This document shows positions 56,938-64,000 of a DNA stretch of 64,000 nt, piece after piece. Position numbers and translations under genes: made by a program. The stretch lies in the NCBI RefSeq assembly GCF_017591435.1, contig NC_059304.1, positions 30,931,861 through 30,995,860 of the forward strand, written 5' to 3'. Each line of letters starts with the position of its first letter. Position 1 is the stretch's first letter. Source of the stretch: Portunus trituberculatus (lineage: Eukaryota; Arthropoda; Malacostraca; Decapoda; Portunidae). The notes under the pieces are model-generated. The model saw nothing but the letters and a program-made list of their open reading frames with translations. It searched no databases and was not told the origin of the DNA.

Positions 56938-58557
56938 TCATACTCGTGTGGCCCTGTCTTCATATCTACACACGTCCAACTTTCCTTTAAAACTATGCAC
57001 ACTCCTTGCTGACACCACCTCACTCAAACCATTCCACACCTCCACACATCTTTGTGGGAAACTATATTTCTTCACATCCTTCAAGCATATTCCCTTGGCT
57101 ATCTTTTTACTATGCGATCTTGTAGTTCTACTTAAGTTTTCCTCTCTCAACATCATTTGCTCATTATCCACTTCATCCAGTCCATTCAACAGTTTATAAA
57201 CCTGTATTAAATCTCCTCTTTCTCTTCTTTGTTCCAAGGTAGGCAAATTCATTTCTTTTAATCTCTCCTCATAGGTCATTTCTGCCAATTCCGGAACCAT
57301 TTTTGTTGCCATTCTCTGCAATCTCTCCAACTTCCTTATATGCTTCTTTTTATAAGGGGACCAAACCACTCCAGCATATTCCAATCTTGGTCTAATTACC
57401 ATACTAATTAATTTCTTCATCATATCTTTATCCATATAATGGAAGGCTAATCCAATATTTTTTATCAAATTATACGTTTCTCCAAACATCTTATCAATAT
57501 GAGCCTCAAACTGCCCATGGTCTTGTATTATCACTCCCAAATCCTTTTCCTTTTCCACCTTTTTCAACACTACTTCACCCATCTTATATGACCCTCTTGG
57601 CCGTCTTCCACTCTTTCCCATCTCCATCACATGACTTTTGCTCAGATTAAATTCCATTTGCCACCTCTTGCTCCACTCCCAAATCTTATCCAGGTCTGCC
57701 TGTAAAATTTCACAATCTTCTTCACTCTTCACACACCTACACAACTTCGCATCATCCAAACAAATTAATATAACTGTTTACTCCTCTGGCATGTCATTAA
57801 TATATACAAGGAAAAGTATTGGTGCCAGCACTGAGCCTTGTGGGACTCCACTCTCCACCACCAACCAGTCCGACTTTGCATCCCTTATTACCGTTCTCAT
57901 CTCCCTCCATCTCAAGTAGTTTTCCATCCACTTTAACACTTTTCCTTTCAGTCCTCCATAAATCTCTACTTTCCATAACAGTCTCATGTGAGGTACCTTG
58001 TCAAAAGCTTTCTTTAAATCCAAATATACACAGTCCATCCATCCCTCTCTCTCTGTATTTTGTCAACCACTCTTGAATAAAAGCTCAGTAGATTTGTTAC
58101 ACATGACCTCCCTTTCCTAAAGCCAAATTGATGATCCGATAATAACTTATGATCCTCCAGGAACCGTATCCAATATTTCTTTATCACCCTCTCACAAATC
58201 TTACCGACCACACTTGTTAGAGACACAGGTCTATAGTTAAGAGGCTCTTCCTTACTGCCTCCCTTATAAATGGGCACCACTTCAGCTCTCTTCCACTCTA
58301 CTGGTACTTCCCTGTTTCTAATGAACACCTTATAATATCATATAATGGATCAATCAATTCTTCTCTACACTCCTTCAATAATTTTCCTGAAACTTCATCT
58401 GGTCCCATCGCTTTATCATCTTTAAGTTCCTCCAACATTTTATATAACTCCTTTTAGGTATCTTAATGTCATCCATGTGCACATTTCCTTGTACATTCTG
58501 TGGCTTTACAAACATTGTTTCTTCAGTAAATACTTGCTGAAACCTATTATTTAGCAA
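56938..58557 (-). pseudogene. LINE family 1 RT and C-terminal domain, copy H (broken)
   Basis: 58557-58375 finger, 58328-58014 (VEWKRAEVVPIYKGGSKEEP; FGFRKGRSCVTNLLSFYSRV), 58038-57778 (DCVYLDLKKAFDKVPHMRLL; VPQGSVLAPILFLVYINDMP), 57759-56938 (active site reading MDDAKLCR after a frameshift near 57770, then an uninterrupted thumb and C terminus of 273 codons). Motif A is intact in this copy. Confidence 0.87.
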
Positions 58558-59054
58558 TTCTGCAATATTCTTAGGGTCATCTACTATCCCTTGCTCTCCT
58601 TTTAATCTTTCAATGGACTCTCTCTTTTAAGTTTACCATTTATGAACCTGTAAAACAATTTTGGATGTTCCTTACTCTTGTCTACAATATCTTTTCAAAT
58701 TTTCTTTCTTCCTCCTCCTTACCCTCACATACTCATTTCTCGCCACTCTATAATTCTCCTTATTTAGTATATTCCTGCTCTTTTCCATCTTTTCCAAGCC
58801 ACATCTCTCTTTTCCTTAGCCTTAACACAAGTTGCATTAAACCAATCCTTTCTTCCTTCCTCTCTCGGTTTATACTTTGGTACAAATTTCATAACTCCTT
58901 CTTTATAATATTTCATAAAAATCTCATATTTCTTTTGCACTTCTCTGATTTGTAACATCTCCTCCCAATCTAATTTTCTGAAATAATTTTTCAAACTTTC
59001 TGTGTCCATCTTTCTATAATTCAATCTACCACTCCTGTATGTCTCGTCCTTCCT

Positions 59055-59738
59055 TCACTGTGTTGTTGCTATCTGCATTTCCATAACCACATGATCACTC
59101 TTTCCCAAAGGACACTTGTATTGTATATCTCCACATAGGTACACTTCTCTTGTTAACACCAAATCCAGTCTAGCCGGTTCATCATCTCCTCTATATCTAG
59201 TATTTTCCTTCACCCTCTGTTCCATCATATTTTCCATCATTAGATTAAGAAATCTCTCTCCCATGCTTCCTCTCCAACACCACTTACTAGATTTTCCCAA
59301 TCCACCTCCTTACAATTAAAATCTCCTACTAGTATCACCTTTCTTTTCCAGATAATACACTTTCCAAACTCTGTAAAGTATCCTTGATCATATTGTCGTA
59401 TTCCCTTAATGTCCAAGAATTTGTTTTAGGAGGTACATAGGTCACCATGATTATTAATTCTTTTCCATCACTTTTATCCTTATGCTTATCACTTCTGCGT
59501 TGTTCTTCCCATACCAAACCTTATCCACATTTCTTTCTTTCTTCATCATAATCATAACTCCTCCACCTTTACTCTCCCTATCCTTTCTCCATATATTATA
59601 TTTATTATCCAAATTTATCTTTGTTTTTTCATGCAATTTTGTCTCAGTCAAACACACTATTATATCAGGCTTCTCCACTATCATATAGTCTTGCAATTCC
59701 AATCTACTTGACAGTATCCCATCTATATTAGTATACAT
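59055..59738 (-). pseudogene. LINE family 1 endonuclease, copy H (broken)
   Basis: MYTNIDGILSSRLELQDYMI, KPDIIVCLTETKLHEKTKIN, GGGVMIMMKKERNVDKVWYG, IIMVTYVPPKTNSW, then DFNCKEVDWEN-like, GDDEPARLDLVLTREVYLCG and CPLGKSDHVVMEMQI. All catalytic motifs are recognisable across three frames. Confidence 0.8.
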
Positions 59739-60555
59739 TACGGTCCACCCACTGCTCCCTCTAGGGGTTCCTCCTTATTCTTCTTTCCACATACCACTTT
59801 CTGACTCTCTCTCCTATAACTCTCCAAAAACTTTTCTCTTTCCTCCTCAGACCGCTCATCATTTTTCCTTCTCGCCTCTTCCACCAATTCCTTATATCTT
59901 CTCCTCTCTTCCTCATTTCTATTCTTTCTCACAAACACCTCTTTACAACCTTCTATCTCTTAACTTTGATGTTCTATATAGGATATCCTCCAGATTGTTG
60001 TGACTTCAGTACTACTTTAATCGGTCTGCTAACTCCTCCTTATACGGACCCAGTCTATGGATCTCTTCCACTTCTTCTTGTAGGTCTTTTTTCATCATCA
60101 TTTAGATTTTTGAACAGATCTCTTATCGTTTTTAATTCTTCCTTAATTCTCTTAGGCTTTTATGTTATATTTTGTTCTTTCATCCCAAATATTAACACAC
60201 TCTTCTTCTTTTCTGCTATTTCCCTTATCAATGTTTCCTTATTCTTCATTACATTAACCAGTTCCTTGGACCTTTCTTTTTTGTCTTCCTTCAACTGATC
60301 TTTAATTATTTCTTGTAATCCAACCATCTCTGCTTCCCTCGACTCAGTCCATTGTGTTTTCTTCAGTTCCCATTCCCTTTCAAGCCTTTCATTCTGCTCA
60401 CTATTCATTTCCTTAAAGTCATCTTTCTCCTTTACTACTCTATCCGTTTTCTCCTCCAACCGTCTCTTGTATTTTTCAACCTCCACTTTCAAGTGCGCAT
60501 TCTCATCCACCAATCGTTTTTCATTTTCCTCCAGTCTCTTAACTCTTTCCTTCAA
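59738..60555 (-). pseudogene. LINE family 1 ORF1, copy H (broken)
   Basis: 60555-60160: coiled coil MKERVKRLEENEKRLVDENA and on, then KNKETLIREIAEKKKSVLIF; the remainder continues in shifted frames to 59938-59738 (FVRKNRNEEERRRYKELVEE), a basic, charged C-terminal block. Confidence 0.7.
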
Positions 60556-60740
60556 AGCCTTGCGGAATTCTCTATCCTGCTCCTCCTCACTCCTCTGAAC
60601 TAGTTGTATTCACCTAGTTGTAATTTTACAGGGCCTGGGTATCATACTCGTGTGGCCCCGTCTCCATATCTACACACATCCAACTTTCCTTTAAAACTAT
60701 GCACACTCCTCGCTGACACCACCTCCTCACTCAAACCATT

Positions 60741-62272
60741 CTACACCTCCACACATCTTTGTGGGAAACTATATTTCTTCACATCTTTCAAGCATATTCC
60801 CTTGGCTATCTTTTTACTATGCGATCTTGTAGTTCTATTTAAGTTTTCCTCTCTCAACATCATTTGCTCATTATCCACTTCATCCACTCCGTTCAACAAT
60901 TTATAAACCTGTATTAAATCTCCTCTTTCTCTTCTTTGTTCCAAGGTAAGCAAATTCATTTCTTTTAATCTCTCCTCATAGGTCATTTCTGCCAATTCTG
61001 GAACCATTTTTGTTGCCATTCTCTGCAATCTCTCCAACTTCCTTATATGCTTCTTTTTATAAGGGGACCAAACCACTCCAGCATATTCCAATCTTGGTCT
61101 AATTACCGTACTAATTAATTTCTTCATCATATCTTTATCCATATAATGGAAGGCTAATCCAATATTTTTTATCAAATTATACGTTTCTCCAAACATCTTA
61201 TCAATATGAGCCTCAAACTGCCCATGGTCTTGTATTATCACTCCCAAATCCTTTTCCTTCTCCACCTTTTTCAACACTACTTCTTCACCCATCTTATATG
61301 ACCCTCTTGACCGTCTTCCACTCTTCCCCATCTCCATCACATGACTTTTGCTCAGATTAAATTCCATTTCCCACCTCTTGCTCCACTCCCAAATCTTATC
61401 CAGATCTGCCTGTAAAATTTCACAATCTTCTTCACTCTTCACACACCTACACAACTTCGCATCATCCGCAAACAAATTAATATAACTATTTACTCCCTCT
61501 GGCATGTCATTAATATATACAAGGAAAAGTATTGGTGCCAGCACTGAGCCTTGTGGGACTCCACTCTCCACCACCAACCAGTCCGACTTTGCATCCCTTA
61601 TTACCGTTCTCATCTCCTCCATCTCAAGTAGTTTTCCATCCACTTTAACACTTTTCCTTTCAGTCCTCCATAAATCTCTAATTTCCATAGCAGTCTCATG
61701 TGAGGTACCTTGTCAAAAGCTTTCTTTAAATCCAAATATACACAGTCCATCCATCCCTCTCTCTCTTGTATTTTGTCAACCACTGTTGAATAAAAGCTCA
61801 GTAGATTTGTTACACATGACCTCCCTTTCCTAAAGCCAAATTGATGATCCGATAATAACTTATGATCCTCCAGGAACCATATCCAATATTTCTTTATCAC
61901 CCTCTCACAAATCTTACTGACCACACTTGTTAGAGACACAGGTCTATAGTTAAGAGGCTCTTCCTTACTGCCTCCCTTATAAATGGGCACCACTTCAGCT
62001 CTTTTCCACTCCACTGGTACTTCCCCTGTTTCTAATGAGCACCTTATAATATCATATAATGGATCAATCAATTCTTCTCTATACTCCTTCAATAATTTTC
62101 CTGAAACTTCATCTGGTTCCATCGCTTTATCATCTTTAAGTTCCTCCAACATTTTATATAACTCCTTTTTAGGTAAATTAATGTCATCCATGTGCACATT
62201 TCCTTGTACATTTTGAGGCTTCACAAACATTGTTTCTTTAGTAAATACTTGCTGAAACCTATTATTTAGCAA
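60741..62272 (-). pseudogene. LINE family 1 RT and C-terminal domain, copy I (one main frameshift)
   Basis: 62272-61610 (220 codons): VPVEWKRAEVVPIYKGGSKE, NYRPVSLTSVVSKICERVIK, FGFRKGRSCVTNLLSFYSTV, DCVYLDLKKAFDKVPHMRLL. 61688-60741 (315 codons): VESGVPQGSVLAPILFLVYI, INLFADDAKLCRCVKSEEDC, then the thumb and LISTVIRPRLEYAGVVWSPY. The two overlap and differ by a frameshift near 61620. All RT catalytic Asp residues are present; this is the best-preserved family-1 RT in the window. Confidence 0.88.
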
Positions 62273-62683
62273 TTCCGCTATATTTTTAGGGTCATCTACT
62301 ATCCCTTGCTCTCCTTTTAACCTTTAAATGGACTCTCTCTTTTTATGTTTACCATTTATGAACCTGTAAAACAATTTTGGATGTTCCTTACTCTTGTCTA
62401 CAATATCTTTTTCAAATTTTCTTTCTTCCTCCCTCCTTATCCTCACATACTCATTTCTCGCCACTCTATAATTCTCTTTATTTAGTATATTCCTGCTCCT
62501 TTTCCATCTTTTCCAAGCCACATCTCTCTTTTCCTTAGCCTTAACACAAGTTGCATTAAACCAATCCTTTCTTCCTTCCTCTCTCGGTTTATACTATGGT
62601 ACAAATTTCATAACTCCTTCTTTATAATATTTCATAAAAATCTCATATTTTTTTTGCACTTCTGTAATTTGTAACATCTCCTC

Positions 62684-63516
62684 TCAATCTAATTTTCTGA
62701 AATAATTGTTCAAATTTTCTGTGTCCATCTTTCTATAATTCAATCTACCACTCCTGTATGTCTCGTCTCTCCTTCGCTGTGTTGTTGCTATCTGCATTTC
62801 CATAACCACATGATCACTCTTTCCCAAAGGACATTTGCATTGTATATCTCCACATAGGTACATTTCTCTTGTTAACACCAAATCCAGTCTAGCCGGTTCA
62901 TCATCTCCTCTATATCTAGTATTTTCTTTCACCCTCTGTTCCATCATATTTTCCATCATTAGATTAAGAAATCTCTCTCCCCATGCTTCCTCTCCAACAC
63001 CACTTACTAGATTTTCCTAATCCACCTCCTTACAATTAAAATCTCCTACTAGTATCACCTTTCTTTTTCCAGATAATACACTTTCCAACTCTGTAAAGTA
63101 TCCTTGATCATATTGTCGTATTCCCTTAATGTCCAAGAATTTGTTTTAGGAGTTACATAGGTCACCATGATTATTAATTCTTTTCCATCACTTTTATCCT
63201 TATGCTTATCACTTCTGTTGTTCTTCCCATACCAAACCTTATCCACATTTCTTTCTTTCTTCGTCATAATCATAACTCCTCCTCCACCTTTACTCTCTCT
63301 ATCCTTTCTCCATATATTATATTTATTATCCAAATTTACCTTTGTTTTTTCATGCAATTTTGTCTCAGTCAAACACACTATATCAGGCTTCTCCACCATC
63401 ATATAGTCTTGCAATTCCAATCTACTTGACAGTATCCCATCTATATTAGTATACATTACGGTCCACTCACTGCTCCCTCTAGGGGTTTCTCTGCATTCCT
63501 TCTTTCCACATACCAC
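62684..63516 (-). pseudogene. LINE family 1 endonuclease, copy I (broken)
   Basis: 63516-63055: MYTNIDGILSSRLELQDYMM, KPDIVCLTETKLHEKTKVNL, GGGGVMIMTKKERNVDKVWY, IIMVTYVTPKTNSW; 62959-62684: GDDEPARLDLVLTREMYLCG, CPLGKSDHVVMEMQI. A frame break near 63050 removes the GDFN segment from the open frame. Confidence 0.8.
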
Positions 63517-63528
63517 TTTCTGACTCTC

Positions 63529-64000
63529 TCATATAACTCTCCAAAAAAACTTTTCTGTTTCCTCCTCAGACCGCTCATCATTTTTCCTTCTCGCCTCTTC
63601 CACCAATTCCTTATATCTTCTCCTCTCTTCCTCATTTCTATTCTTTCTCACAAACACCTCTTTACAACCTTCTATCTCTCTTAACTTTGATGTTCTATAT
63701 AGGATATCCTCCGCAGATTGTTGTGACTTCAGTACTACTTTAATCGGTCTGCTCACTCCCTCCTTATACGGACCCGGTCTATGAATCTCTTCCACTTCTT
63801 CTTGTAGGTCTTTTTTTCATCATCATCTAGATTTTTGAACAGATCTCTTACCGTTTTTAATTCTTCCTTAATTCTCTTAGGCTTATATGTTATATTTTGT
63901 TCTTTCATCCCAAATATTAACACACTCTTCTTCTTTTCTGCTATTTCTCTTATCAATGTTTCCTTATTCTTCATAACATTAACCAGTTCGTTAGACCTTT
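63529..64000 (-). pseudogene. LINE family 1 ORF1 C-terminal part, copy I (partial, broken)
   Basis: 63974-63753: NKETLIREIAEKKKSVLIFG, KRIKEELKTVRDLFKNLDDD; 63795-63529: HRPGPYKEGVSRPIKVVLKS, SAEDILYRTSKLREIEGCKE, FVRKNRNEEERRRYKELVEE. Two overlapping frames; 5' part outside the window. Confidence 0.75.

Larger units (their letters stand above)
56872..60600 (-). mobile_element. LINE family 1, copy H, near full-length
   Basis: Minus strand: ORF1 coiled coil from 60600, endonuclease, linker, RT, C-terminal region, then the 3' repeat (AACTAGGTGAATAC twice) and (AC)n at 56872-56890. Its 5' edge at 60600 meets the 3' end of the next copy without any spacer. About 3.7 kb, several frameshifts. Confidence 0.9.
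60601..64000 (-). mobile_element. LINE family 1, copy I, running off the window
   Basis: Near-identical to copy H at a constant offset of about 3.7 kb (TAGTTGTATTCACCTAG at 60601 corresponds to 56897). ORF1 continues past 64000. Its 3' end lacks the (AC)n and stops within the AACTAG repeat at 60601. Confidence 0.9.

Noticed and set aside
24298..64000. Further mucolipin exons
   Set aside because: No segment showed TRPML pore or luminal-domain motifs; all sizeable frames downstream belong to mobile elements. A very short exon could have been missed.

Overview
This window looks like eukaryotic nuclear DNA, very probably from an arthropod and most likely a decapod crustacean. The support is two spliced exons of an invertebrate TRPML/mucolipin channel gene, very long (TA)n, (GA)n and (AC)n microsatellites, and a dense nested mixture of CR1-like and jockey-like LINEs, tRNA-derived SINEs, DIRS-type tyrosine-recombinase retrotransposons, and Tigger/pogo, hAT and piggyBac-like DNA transposons. 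The taxon is inferred from this composition; no database was searched. No bacterial operon, rRNA or CRISPR array is present.

Layout. 1-6.3 kb: (TA)n tracts alternating with TA-duplicating pogo/Tigger elements, including a decayed 2.8-kb Tigger transposon (676-3458), a foldback nonautonomous element (3869-6267) and, inside it, a hAT element with a perfect 8-bp target duplication (4142-4996). 6.6-7.6 kb: an element with perfect 20-bp terminal inverted repeats and no recognised gene. 8.3-11.6 kb: further foldback copies around a Tigger relic (8875-10262). 11.6-14.2 kb: a 592-codon reading frame between imperfect inverted repeats, the best candidate in the window for a little-described transposon. 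14.4-16.6 kb: a nonautonomous pogo element and a piggyBac-like relic.

16.7-23.9 kb: the only recognisable host gene, two plus-strand mucolipin exons (16716-16815 and 23742-23933). The 6.9-kb intron between them holds a LINE carrying a SINE with a 21-bp target duplication, and a second LINE fragment split by a 3.3-kb jockey-like LINE. Everything after 23.9 kb is either further intron of this gene or intergenic; no later mucolipin exon was found.

24-39.5 kb: a Tigger deletion derivative, minus-strand LINEs (one with a 619-codon endonuclease/RT frame), then a head-to-tail series of plus-strand LINEs and one SINE whose junctions lie at (AC)n tails. 39.5-42.7 kb: a truncated DIRS element cut by a Tigger end. 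42.8-44.7 kb: a decayed hAT/ZMYM1-like transposase. 45.4-51.8 kb: a LINE split by a DIRS element (about 47.0-51.2 kb) that still shows Gag, RT/RNase H, tyrosine recombinase and terminal/internal complementary repeats. 51.8-56.5 kb: a 125-bp tandem repeat, a CR1-like LINE and a 317-bp tandem duplication. 56.9-64 kb: two near-identical minus-strand LINE copies head to tail, the second running off the window.

Nearly all coding capacity belongs to mobile elements, and almost every copy carries frameshifts or stops. The elements are not a pathway. The order of nesting gives relative insertion ages, and the repeated use of (AC)n and TA-rich sites suggests how this region grew.
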